64,000 nt of DNA from Phycisphaerae bacterium (lineage in GTDB: Bacteria > Planctomycetota > Phycisphaerae > Sedimentisphaerales > Anaerobacaceae), in NCBI GenBank assembly GCA_012744475.1, contig JAAYBV010000070.1, forward strand, positions 1 through 64,000. The letters are read 5' to 3'. The number at the start of each line of letters is the position of its first letter. Position 1 is the stretch's first letter. The notes below the pieces were generated by a model. That model did no database searches. It was not told the origin of the DNA and saw only the letters and a program-made list of their open reading frames with translations. Positions 7,041-14,469 of the stretch are shown one piece after another. Both the position numbers and the translations under genes were made by a program.

Positions 7041-7235
7041 AGATGCAAGGTCGGCGGATCAGGGTTGGTGTGTCTGTCGCAACCGTCACACAGCGGGGGG
7101 ATTCCACGGTGGTTTCTGCGGGCAGGGGCGGTAGAATAAGCGCGAGATGCGTCAACCGGAAGGGGGTTGGGACGCGTAGTAGTGCAGGACAGCAATGGGT
7201 TTTGGGAATTGGGGTACGAAGGTGGCGGCGGTGCG

Positions 7236-8162
7236 ATGGCGGTGATTGGCGTCGACAAGGTCAGCAAGAGCTTCGGCCGGCTGCGTGCGGTCTGCGAGCT
7301 GAGTTTCGCGGTGGAGGCGGGCAGTTGTTTCGGTCTGCTCGGACCCAACGGGGCGGGCAAGACCACGATGATGAAGATGATCTACGGGACCGCCGCACGC
7401 GACGCGAACGACGGCGGCACGATCGAGGTCTTCGGCTTCGACCCCGCCCGCGATGAGCTGTCGATCAAGTACCTCTCGGGCGTCGTGCCGCAGGAGAACA
7501 ACCTGGACGACGAGCTGAACGTCATCCAGAACCTGCTGGTCTACGCGAAGTTCTACGGACTCCCCGCCCGCGTGGCGAGAGAGCGGATCGCATCGCTGCT
7601 GGCGTTCCTGGAGCTGTCGGAGAAGGTCAAGGCGCGGATTCGCGAGCTTTCCGGCGGGATGAAGCGGCGCCTGGTGATCGCCCGCGCGCTGCTGAACAAC
7701 CCCAGGCTGCTGATCCTCGACGAACCGACGACCGGGCTCGATCCGCAGGTCCGTCACCTGATCTGGGAGAAACTGCGGCAGCTTCGCAGCGGCGGGACCA
7801 CCATCCTGCTGACGACGCATTACATGGAGGAGGCGTTCCAGATCTGTGACCGCGTGCTGATCATGGACAAGGGCCGCAAGGTGATGGAGGATCATCCGCA
7901 GAGGCTATTGGAGCAGAACATCGAGCGGTACGTGCTGGAGATTCCGCAGGAACATGCGGCCAAGGCGATCGACGGCCGCCGGCTGCCCGAGGCGGTGCGC
8001 GTCGACCACGCCCAGGGAATCAGCCGGTTCTACTGCGACGACCTGGACCGGCTGAAAGTCGTCACCGACATGCTAAACGGCCAGGCGTACTACCTGCGGC
8101 AGGCCAATCTCGAAGACGTGTTCCTCAAGGCGACGGGAAGGGGGCTCAATGAGAAGCAGTGA
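7236..8162 (+). CDS. ABC transporter ATP-binding protein (NodI/daunorubicin-exporter type)
   Basis: The 308-aa ATPase powers the ABC-2 exporter encoded by the next gene. It has Walker A (GPNGAGKTT), Q-loop (VVPQENNLD), the ABC signature (LSGGMKRRLVIAR), Walker B (LLILDEPTTGLDP) and the H-switch (LLTTHYMEEA). An accessory C-terminal domain of about 90 residues is typical of the DRA/NodI subfamily. ATG 7236 starts directly before the first strand (MAVIGVDKVSKSFG); earlier in-frame codons add non-homologous glycine-rich sequence. The 3' end overlaps the permease start by 14 bases, which points to translational coupling. The substrate is not predictable; family members export drugs, lipids or lipo-oligosaccharides. 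Confidence 0.9.
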   Translation: MAVIGVDKVSKSFGRLRAVCELSFAVEAGSCFGLLGPNGAGKTTMMKMIYGTAARDANDGGTIEVFGFDPARDELSIKYLSGVVPQENNLDDELNVIQNLLVYAKFYGLPARVARERIASLLAFLELSEKVKARIRELSGGMKRRLVIARALLNNPRLLILDEPTTGLDPQVRHLIWEKLRQLRSGGTTILLTTHYMEEAFQICDRVLIMDKGRKVMEDHPQRLLEQNIERYVLEIPQEHAAKAIDGRRLPEAVRVDHAQGISRFYCDDLDRLKVVTDMLNGQAYYLRQANLEDVFLKATGRGLNEKQ

Positions 8163-8940
8163 GACCATCCCCTATCCACACCTGGCGTGGCGGCTGTACA
8201 GCGTGTGGTACCGGCACATGCGGGTCTACACGAAGAACCTCGTCAGCAACGGGCTGCCGCCGTTCCTGGAGCCGCTGCTGTTTCTGGTGGGGGTCGGCCT
8301 GGGCCTGAGCCGGTACATCACCGAATCGATGGACGGGATGAGCTACATCACGTTCCTGGGGACGGGACTGCTGGTGACCACGGCGATGTTTACGGCGTCG
8401 TTCGAGTGCACGTACGCGACGTTCATCCGGCTGGAGTTCGAGAAGGTCTACGACGGGATGCTGGCGGCCCCGATCACGGTCAACAACCTGATCGTCGGGG
8501 AGATCATCTGGGCGGGAACGAAAGGGCTGTTCTTCTCGTTCGCGGTGTTGTGCATCCTGACGCCGTTTGGGATCGTGCGGCTTCCGCAGGCGCTGCTGGC
8601 GCCGCTGGTCGGCTTTCTGACGGGCGTGATGTTCGCGTCGATGTCGCTGCTGGTGACGTCGTTCGTCAAGACGATCAATCACTTCAATTTCTACATGACG
8701 GGGTTTCTCTCGCCGATGTTCTTCTTCTCGGGCGTGGTGTTTCCGGTGAGCAACCTGCCCAAGCCGGTGCAACTCGTGGCCCAGATCGTCCCGCTGACGC
8801 ATTCGGTCCGGCTGGTCCGCGCGGTGTGTCTGAGCCGCTACGATCCGGGGCTCCTGGCCAACCTCGCCTACATCCTCGTCTTCGTGGCCGTCTTCGGCGC
8901 TCTGGCGGTCAGGCGTCTGCGCCGCCGGCTGGTGAGCTGA
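8149..8940 (+). CDS. ABC-2 type permease (NodJ-like)
   Basis: This 263-aa inner-membrane protein has about six hydrophobic spans (for example FLEPLLFLVGVGLGL, FFSFAVLCILTPFGIV, APLVGFLTGVMFASMSLLVT and LAYILVFVAVFGALA). It carries the ABC-2 loop FFFSGVVFPVSNLPKPVQLVAQ and the EFEKVYDGMLAAPI coupling-type segment typical of NodJ-like exporters. It overlaps the ATPase gene by 14 bases and forms the transporter with it. The gene ends six bases before the convergent outer-membrane barrel gene. Both half-transporter genes are single, so the complex is presumably a homodimer of each. Confidence 0.9.
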   Translation: MRSSETIPYPHLAWRLYSVWYRHMRVYTKNLVSNGLPPFLEPLLFLVGVGLGLSRYITESMDGMSYITFLGTGLLVTTAMFTASFECTYATFIRLEFEKVYDGMLAAPITVNNLIVGEIIWAGTKGLFFSFAVLCILTPFGIVRLPQALLAPLVGFLTGVMFASMSLLVTSFVKTINHFNFYMTGFLSPMFFFSGVVFPVSNLPKPVQLVAQIVPLTHSVRLVRAVCLSRYDPGLLANLAYILVFVAVFGALAVRRLRRRLVS

Positions 8941-8945
8941 GCGGA

Positions 8946-9611
8946 TCAGAAGCGGAAGTACAGGTTCGCCGACAGGACGGGGTAGATTTTGAACTTGTCG
9001 GCCTCGTCCTGGAGGTCGTCTTCTTCCTTGGCCAGATTGGCGCGGAATTCCGGATTGCCGGCCAGCGTGCCTGTGGCGGACAGGGCGACGCGGGGCGACC
9101 CGATGAACGCCACGCCCAAATCAGTCATGAAGCCCCAGCGCCGCGCCTTGCCGAACGCATTGCCCCAGCCGATGCCGACGTAAGGAGCCACGTCCCGAAA
9201 GCTCAGATCGCCCGACAGGACCCCGATTTCCTCGGCGGTGTAGGTTTCGTCGCCGATTTCGAGCGTGCCATCGTAGCGACCGGCCAGGCCGGCTTCGGTC
9301 TGGTTCAGAATGACGCCGGCACTGACATGAAATATGTTCTCGAAAGGATACCAGTCGACCAGCAGAGGGAAGGTCAACAGATCGAGATCGACGTCATACT
9401 CGACATCCTCCACCTCGCCGTCAAAATCGAGGTTGAAGTAGCCCATGCCGAGACGGACGTTCACATCGGAAAGGACGTTGACCATCACGTCGCCGCCCAG
9501 TCCGAGGGTGCCGCTCCGCCCGGCGATGGCGAGCCGTCCCGAGTCACTCGCTGTGGCCAGGGCGGTCCATGACAAGAAACAAAACGCGGCGAGAATGATC
9601 GATCGTTTCAT
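8946..9611 (-). CDS. Predicted outer-membrane beta-barrel protein
   Basis: The 221-aa protein has a clear signal peptide (MKRSIILAAFCFLSWTALA). It then shows alternating amphipathic strands (VNVRLGMGYFNLDF, YDVDLDLLTFPLLVDW, VAPYVGIGWGNAF) and a terminal aromatic residue (ANLYFRF). These are features of a small outer-membrane barrel of the OmpW/opacity type. The start at 9611 is set by the signal peptide and a GAGGA ribosome site about 12 bases upstream. A short coiled acidic segment (LAKEEDDLQDEADKFK) lies before the last strand. Its function could be structural, a channel or an adhesin; nothing in the context decides. It converges on the ABC exporter operon. Confidence 0.75.
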   Translation of the reverse strand: MKRSIILAAFCFLSWTALATASDSGRLAIAGRSGTLGLGGDVMVNVLSDVNVRLGMGYFNLDFDGEVEDVEYDVDLDLLTFPLLVDWYPFENIFHVSAGVILNQTEAGLAGRYDGTLEIGDETYTAEEIGVLSGDLSFRDVAPYVGIGWGNAFGKARRWGFMTDLGVAFIGSPRVALSATGTLAGNPEFRANLAKEEDDLQDEADKFKIYPVLSANLYFRF

Positions 9612-9828
9612 GCGTCTAATCCTCAGGAGCAGCACAATCTGTTGGCGTTTGCGAGGGCCTGCCGGCGCGAGACCGCGACCGAGCGAGTCCGCGTTCGTGC
9701 CCTCAGGGCATTTATCGGTCGCCACGGCTCCGGCCTTCAGCGATAAACCGACGTCCCTTCGACTTCGGTCTGCATTTTTCGCCCGGGTGTGCTAAGATAC
9801 CGGCTGGAGTCTCAAGGAATCTAACGCT

Positions 9829-10305
9829 ATGGCAAAAATCGTTCTATCGGCTGACGAGCTTTTCGATATTCTGCACGCCAACGAGCTGATACCGGACCAG
9901 GTCAGCGAGATCGACACCGAAGGCGACCAGATTAAGCTGAAGGTCAAAACCTCCTGGCCCGTGCTCAAATCGATCCGGGTCAACGTGCGATTCGCCGGCT
10001 TCGACGATGGGCATATCGCGTTCGAGCTGGTGACCAACCGCCTGATCGACACCTTCGACTGGCTGGTCGAGAAGATGGTCGAGTCGCTGCGTTTGCAGGA
10101 TCACGGCGGGCGGTGGGAGTATCCCCGACTTTACGTGGACGTCAACCGGATCGTCCGGGGGTGGATTCGCGGCGTCGATATCGACGAGATGACCTTCGAC
10201 GACGGCCACTTTCACATCACGACAAAGCATCCCTCTCGCAAGAAGGCGTCACAGGACGCTCCATCCGACACCGACGCGGGCGCCTCCTGCCTGCCGTCGG
10301 TGTGA
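9829..10305 (+). CDS. Conserved-looking protein of unknown function
   Basis: The 158-aa soluble protein has no recognised family, signal peptide or membrane span. It begins MAKIVLSADELFDILHANEL and alternates amphipathic strands and helices (QIKLKVKTSWPVLKSIRVNV, IAFELVTNRLIDTFDWLVEK), which suggests a compact alpha/beta domain over about residues 1-130. The tail is polar and probably disordered. AAGGA upstream (about 9813) supports ATG 9829. A TAAGAT at 9793-9798 could serve as a -10 box with only a poor -35. A GC hairpin follows the stop. Confidence 0.7.
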   Translation: MAKIVLSADELFDILHANELIPDQVSEIDTEGDQIKLKVKTSWPVLKSIRVNVRFAGFDDGHIAFELVTNRLIDTFDWLVEKMVESLRLQDHGGRWEYPRLYVDVNRIVRGWIRGVDIDEMTFDDGHFHITTKHPSRKKASQDAPSDTDAGASCLPSV

Positions 10306-10318
10306 TCGCGACAAATGA

Positions 10319-10349
10319 GAAGGGCGGACCCTGTCGGATCCGCCCCTTC
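10319..10349 (+). terminator. GC-rich hairpin downstream of the 158-aa gene
   Basis: GAAGGGCGGA pairs with TCCGCCCCTTC with one bulged base around a 10-base loop. There is no T-tract, so it may instead be a transcript-end stabiliser or, on the other strand, the end of the leftward transcript proposed for 11303-10350. Confidence 0.4.
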
Positions 10350-10535
10350 ATGGTAAAGGCCAATTGCTCGGGGTATGCCCGGCGCCGTCGGGAGCGGCCC
10401 GGGACCCTGTAGACATTTGGCTTAAGGCCTTGTGTCGGTTCAATCTCTCCGTGTCGTCGCAGGCGGCCAAACCACCGACCCTGCGCCGACCCGGTTGTGC
10501 CTTCTGTCGCCGGCCCGCAAGAGGGCCTTGACACG

Positions 10536-10576
10536 GGATTGGCGTCAGAGGGGTCGAAGGCCTCTGACGCCAATCC
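10536..10576. repeat. Perfect 16-bp inverted repeat (hairpin)
   Basis: GGATTGGCGTCAGAGG (10536-10551) is followed by a 9-base loop (GGTCGAAGG) and its exact inverse (10561-10576). Outer bases (CACG/CGTG) extend the pairing with a bulge. No T-run follows on the plus strand, so it is not a standard terminator. Confidence 0.7.
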
Positions 10577-11015
10577 GCGTGGATCGCTCAGCATTCCATA
10601 GCCGATCGACCCAATTCGACGCGAGCGTCATGAAACAGGAAAGGAAGATATCGGTGGCTGTCTTGTGGGGACAACCCTCGTAAGTTGTGGTCCCGGCACG
10701 CCGCGCGACAGCGATGCGGCGTCTTCGTCATCCGTCCGACTCGCACCTTGCGCATGCCACATTGTGCGCCCTCCCCGCGTGCCACACTCCTGGCGGCCAC
10801 GCGTGTCAGAGTACTGCTGTTGTGTCGTCTGTCAGTGTGCGATGGCACGCGGACTGCTCGATTGGCGTCAGGACAGACCGCCGTTCCGTCCGACATCGAG
10901 AGTCCCGACAGGGTCGGCTCCCCAGGATGCGAAGGCAGACCCGCGCAGCAGAGCGACCTGTCTTGTTTCGGTTTCTCTGATATGGAACCGCGCCCAACGG
11001 CGCGCGGCCCCCCCG

Positions 11016-11201
11016 TTATGACCCCCAAGGTATATGCAGGCACAGACGCGGTTTCGTCTGTGATCCTGACCTTCCGGCGTAGTCCGTTACCCGTTCCCTG
11101 CGAACCCACTTCCGTGTCTCTCCCTGAGGCGACCACAGGCGCACCACGGGCACGCCGCGCGATCGCGGTTCGACGCACACTCCGGATGCGTCTTCCTCCA
11201 T
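11016..11201 (-). CDS. Possible 61-aa small protein in the leftward transcript
   Basis: A minus-strand frame starts at ATG 11201, 7 bases after a purine-rich GGAAGGTGG. That site would be partly paired in a CCACC/GGTGG hairpin (11209-11227), so translation could be structure-controlled. The peptide (starting MEEDASGVCVEPRSRGVPVV) has no recognised domain or signal. It lies about 70 bases downstream of a strong predicted promoter and is followed by a GC hairpin at 10985-11010. A real small gene is possible, but chance in GC-rich DNA is not excluded. Confidence 0.3.
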   Translation of the reverse strand: MEEDASGVCVEPRSRGVPVVRLWSPQGETRKWVRRERVTDYAGRSGSQTKPRLCLHIPWGS

Positions 11202-11274
11202 GAGAAGACCACCTTCCCAGTTGGTGGCTTTCTTGGCGGGACCCTCCTCCTATGAGGGAACGCCAGTGCGCGTG

Positions 11275-11303
11275 TCTATACCATCGGTCGGCCCGTTTGT
11301 CAA
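11275..11303 (-). promoter_or_regulatory. Near-consensus sigma70 promoter, leftward
   Basis: On the minus strand a perfect TTGACA (11303-11298) is followed after exactly 17 bases by TATAGA (11280-11275). It is one of the strongest promoter matches I found in the window. It points into the 10.35-11.27 kb stretch that lacks a recognised gene. Confidence 0.6.
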
Positions 11304-11445
11304 GCGAAAACCGGGCAAAAATCGCACCTTTGATTTCGTCCCGGAGACGATGCGGATGGACCCTGTCGCCAATCGAAGCGGGAACAGGGGATAGAATGGG
11401 GACACCACGACAGCGAAGGCCGACGCTTGGCGGCGAGCCAGGCCC

Positions 11446-11928
11446 TCATCGCCGCCGAGAGGGGCGGTCGTCCGGTCTTCTGGCCGGCGAGCCGGCTCGT
11501 TTCTGCCGGCCCTTATTCGGGATTTCGCGTATCTGGAATTTCGTGTTTCGAGCCTTGGCGGGACGTCCCGGCTTGCCGGTGCGTTTGCCCCGTTTGAGCA
11601 CGATTAGCGCGTTGCCGCAGATCTCTGCGGTCTTGCTGTCGGGGTGCTTGAGTCCTTCAATCAGCGTCTCTTCGGCCTGCTTGCGCATGCGGCCACGCAT
11701 CTTCCGCAGACCGTAGGCGGCCGCTCCTTTCGTCCGTCGCGGAGAATTGCCGAACAGGGCCTCCGTCAGGATGTCCAACCCGTCCTCCTGCATCCAGGAC
11801 AGGTTGAACGCGCTCTGGCGGACGATCGAGATGTTCGAGCTGTACAACTGCTCCCGCAGCTTGGCCAGAAGCTTCAGCGCCTCTTCATCTTTCTCCCGCC
11901 CCGATGGTTTTCTTTTCTCCAGCCTCAT
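11446..11928 (-). CDS. HEAT-repeat-like protein
   Basis: The 160-aa protein is built of short amphipathic helix pairs: LKLLAKLREQLYSSNISIVR, AFNLSWMQEDGLDILTEALF, GAAAYGLRKM and ETLIEGLKHPDSKTAEICGN. The spacing matches HEAT/armadillo-type repeats in about residues 15-110. The C-terminal third is a basic Lys/Arg/Pro-rich tail that could bind nucleic acid. ATG 11928 is fixed by a GGAGGT 6 bases upstream; the in-frame extension further upstream looks non-coding. HEAT-like proteins serve as protein-interaction scaffolds; the partner is unknown. It is transcribed away from the secretion operon and no operon partner is visible. Confidence 0.7.
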   Translation of the reverse strand: MRLEKRKPSGREKDEEALKLLAKLREQLYSSNISIVRQSAFNLSWMQEDGLDILTEALFGNSPRRTKGAAAYGLRKMRGRMRKQAEETLIEGLKHPDSKTAEICGNALIVLKRGKRTGKPGRPAKARNTKFQIREIPNKGRQKRAGSPARRPDDRPSRRR

Positions 11929-12680
11929 AGGGCTACCTCCTTGTGGATGTGGGCAAGGAGCTTGCGACAGTCGAAGGCGACCTTGCCTTCGCTCCCCGGC
12001 AGCATGATTTTCCCCCCTGCGCGGTCGCGGGAAATCACGGTCAAGGCAATTGTCCGGACCAGCCCCCAAGACGAGCAGACATGCGATCGGCCGCCGCCTG
12101 CCCTTTGCCTGGATGTCAGCATCCTTGCTCGTCCTCCAGCGGAATACCCGTACGTTCACAGGCCGCCGACCCGCCGCAATCCGCGACAGCCATCGGCGTC
12201 CTTCAACCACGTCAGCTCTTCATGGACACAATAAACATATGATGACAAGCCAAGCGAGCGTTCCGGGTACAAACCGCGCGGTCCTCAGACCCTGAGGCCC
12301 CGCGGATTCCTGGAGAAATCCGCCGGCGTCGCCTGGGCGACACCTGCTTTGTGCTGGATTGTTATGGGTGATCAGGCGACTGTCAAATCATTTTTTCATC
12401 CGCCCGGACAATCCGGCCTCAGAGGGGCCCGCCCGGACGACCCTGAAGAAACTCCTGAAAAGCCATTTTTCTGTAACAAAAAGCGGGCCGCGTACGTCTG
12501 ATAGAGGTGAGCAGGGCGGGGGGCACGTGGACCGTGCGCGTGACGCTCGCCGGATCAGGCGAGGGGCCAGGCCAACGGGGCATCAGGGGTATGGCGGTCA
12601 CACCCTTGACGTGAGCCGTGATTGGGATTAAGCTCTCTACCGGGGAGTTTCCACAGTCAGAACAGGGTCGTGAGATACGG
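11929..12680. other. Intergenic region upstream of the secretion operon with tandem hairpins
   Basis: About 750 bases between two divergently oriented genes show no convincing coding frame. Three hairpins stand in a row: CCTCAG-ACC-CTGAGG (12283-12297), GCGGATT/AATCCGC (12302-12323) and GTCGC/GCGAC (12328-12341). They could belong to a leader RNA. I checked them for the conserved c-di-GMP-I riboswitch core and did not see it. No clear promoter for gspE was identified. Confidence 0.45.
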
Positions 12681-14402
12681 ATGGATTCAGGCAACAGGGT
12701 CAAAAGAAAGCGGATCGGCGAACTGCTGTGCGAGAAGGCGTACCTTGATGAGGCCGGCCTGGGAGTGGCTCTGGCCGAACAGAAGGTCACGCACCGTCGT
12801 CTCGGTCAGATCCTTCTCGAACTGGGCTACATCACGCAGTCCCAGCTCAACGAGGCGCTGGCGGTCCAGGTGGGCATCGAGAAGATCGACCTGTCGGAGG
12901 TCTCGATCGGCAGCGAGGTCATCAGCCTGGTGCCGGCCGAGCTGGTCAGCAAGTACAATATTCTCCCCTTGTGGCGACAGAATGGCCGCCTGGCGGTGGC
13001 CATGGTGGACCCGTTTCAGCCCCAGGCGATGGAGGACCTTCGCCTGGTCACGGGCTGCCTGGTGCAGCGGTACTATGCCGAACCGATCCAGCTCGAGCAT
13101 GCCGTGCTGAGGTTCTACGGCAGCAATGTCGCCAGGATGCTCGACGACCTGGCGCCGGCGGAACATCGCAGCGAAGAGCAGGGCGGCAGCGGCGACTTCT
13201 CTCCCGCCAAACTCCACGAACTGGCGCGCGAGCCGTCTCTGGTCAACTTGGTCAACCTGATCATTCTCGAAGCCATCGAGGCGCGGGCCAGCGACATTCA
13301 CATCGAGCCGTTCGAGCACGAGGTCAAGATCAAATACCGGATCGACGGCATCCTCGTGGAGAAGACCCCGTCCTCCAAGCGGCTTCACGCGGCCATCGTC
13401 TCGCGCATCAAGATCATGGGCGACATGAACATCGCCGAGCGGTTCATCCCGCAGGATGGACATATCGAGTTCATGGGCAACACCGGCAAGATCGACATTC
13501 GCGTCTCGACCGTGCCGACGGTCTTCGGCGAAGCGGTCGAATTGCGTCTGCTCGACCGGACCGCATCGCTGATCGATCTGTGTGACCTGGGCATGAACCC
13601 CCAGACTCTCAACGGGTTTGCCAAGTGCCTGAAGAAGACCCATGGAATCGTTCTGGTGACCGGGCCGACGGGGTCGGGCAAGACGACGACGCTCTATGCG
13701 GCCCTGAACAAGATCTATTCGCCGGGCGTCAAGATGATCACCATCGAGGACCCGGTCGAGTATCAGTTGGACGGGATCAACCAGATGCCCGTCAACGTCA
13801 AGCGCGGGCTGACCTTCGCCACGGGCCTGCGGCACATCCTCCGGCACGATCCGGATATCATCATGGTGGGCGAAATCCGCGACCGGGAAACAGCGGACAT
13901 CGCGATCCGGGCGGCTTTGACGGGGCACTTGGTGTTCTCGACGCTGCACACCAACGATGCGGCCGGCGCGGTGACGCGGCTGATCGACATGGGAGTCGAG
14001 CCGTTCCTGCTGGCCAGCTCGCTGGAAGGCATCCTTGCCCAGCGTCTGGTGCGTGAGGTCTGCCCGAAGTGCAAAGAGCCCTATCACCCCGACGAGAACC
14101 TCCTGAAGAACCTTGGCATTTCGGCCCAGGCCGAGCCGCCGGTCCAGTTCTACCATGGCGCCGGCTGCGAAGAGTGCAGTCAGACCGGAATGAGCGGACG
14201 AATCGGCATTTTTGAGCTGCTACGGATCACCAACCGGCTGCGAGAGCTGATCGCGACCCGGCCGACCACGGAACAGATTGCCCGCGAGGCCCCCGCCGAC
14301 CACATCAGCATGGTCCACGATGGGATCGGCAAGGTGATGCAGGGCTTGACCACGCCGGAGGAGGTCTTCCGCGTCGCCAAGAGCATCACCGAGGATGACT
14401 GA
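12681..14402 (+). CDS. gspE: Type II secretion/type IV pilus assembly ATPase GspE with MshEN domain
   Basis: The 573-aa cytoplasmic hexameric ATPase drives pseudopilus assembly. The N-terminal MshEN domain has two 24-residue motifs of the form RxGxxL(10)L(3)L(2)Q at residues 11-34 and 40-63, separated by exactly 5 residues. This is the c-di-GMP-binding pattern described for MshE. A T2SSE core follows with Walker A (GPTGSGKTTT), an Asp box, Walker B (DPDIIMVGEIRDRET) and the His box (FSTLHTNDAAGAV). Near the C-terminus a CPKC...CEEC zinc knuckle is present. ATG 12681 is used because family homology begins directly after it; the ribosome site is weak. First gene of the secretion operon. Confidence 0.93.
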   Translation: MDSGNRVKRKRIGELLCEKAYLDEAGLGVALAEQKVTHRRLGQILLELGYITQSQLNEALAVQVGIEKIDLSEVSIGSEVISLVPAELVSKYNILPLWRQNGRLAVAMVDPFQPQAMEDLRLVTGCLVQRYYAEPIQLEHAVLRFYGSNVARMLDDLAPAEHRSEEQGGSGDFSPAKLHELAREPSLVNLVNLIILEAIEARASDIHIEPFEHEVKIKYRIDGILVEKTPSSKRLHAAIVSRIKIMGDMNIAERFIPQDGHIEFMGNTGKIDIRVSTVPTVFGEAVELRLLDRTASLIDLCDLGMNPQTLNGFAKCLKKTHGIVLVTGPTGSGKTTTLYAALNKIYSPGVKMITIEDPVEYQLDGINQMPVNVKRGLTFATGLRHILRHDPDIIMVGEIRDRETADIAIRAALTGHLVFSTLHTNDAAGAVTRLIDMGVEPFLLASSLEGILAQRLVREVCPKCKEPYHPDENLLKNLGISAQAEPPVQFYHGAGCEECSQTGMSGRIGIFELLRITNRLRELIATRPTTEQIAREAPADHISMVHDGIGKVMQGLTTPEEVFRVAKSITEDD

Positions 14403-14469
14403 GAAACACGAGGCGCCGCGGCCGCGTTTCTTTGCCGCGCCGGCGTGCCGATAGCTTCAGGAGTGAACT

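Larger units (their letters stand above)
6350..7235. other. Gene-poor stretch with remnants, hairpins and a dispersed repeat
   Basis: No complete recognised gene lies here. It holds a coding-like remnant on the minus strand (6452-6655), two strong adjacent hairpins (6720-6784), a possible remnant on the plus strand (6787-6987) and copy B of a dispersed repeat (7001-7040). It separates the accessory region from the ABC exporter. Confidence 0.6.
10350..11445. other. About 1.1 kb without a recognised protein gene, possibly transcribed leftwards
   Basis: No open frame in this stretch resembles a known protein on either strand. It contains several strong inverted repeats: a perfect 16-bp-stem hairpin at 10536-10576, an 8-bp hairpin at 11041-11062 and a hairpin at 10985-11010. 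A 14-base direct repeat (ggcacgccgcgcga at 10695-10708 and 11149-11162) and a near-consensus minus-strand promoter at 11275-11303 are also present. It may encode a long structured RNA, a small protein with a long trailer, or decayed sequence. Confidence 0.5.

Noticed and set aside
10588-11178. 196-codon minus-strand frame in the 10.3-11.4 kb gap
   Set aside because: The translation is Arg/Thr/Gly/Ser-rich without predicted structure or family, and codon positions show no bias. The region is better described as non-coding, apart from a possible 61-aa frame in another phase.
12400-12680. Possible c-di-GMP riboswitch before gspE, given the MshEN domain
   Set aside because: I looked for the GEMM-I conserved core and tetraloop-receptor pattern and did not find it.
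12687-14156. Long minus-strand open frame (489 codons) opposite gspE
   Set aside because: It lies antisense to a clear GspE. The product is rich in Arg/His/Asp without motifs, the expected shadow of GC-biased codons on the other strand.
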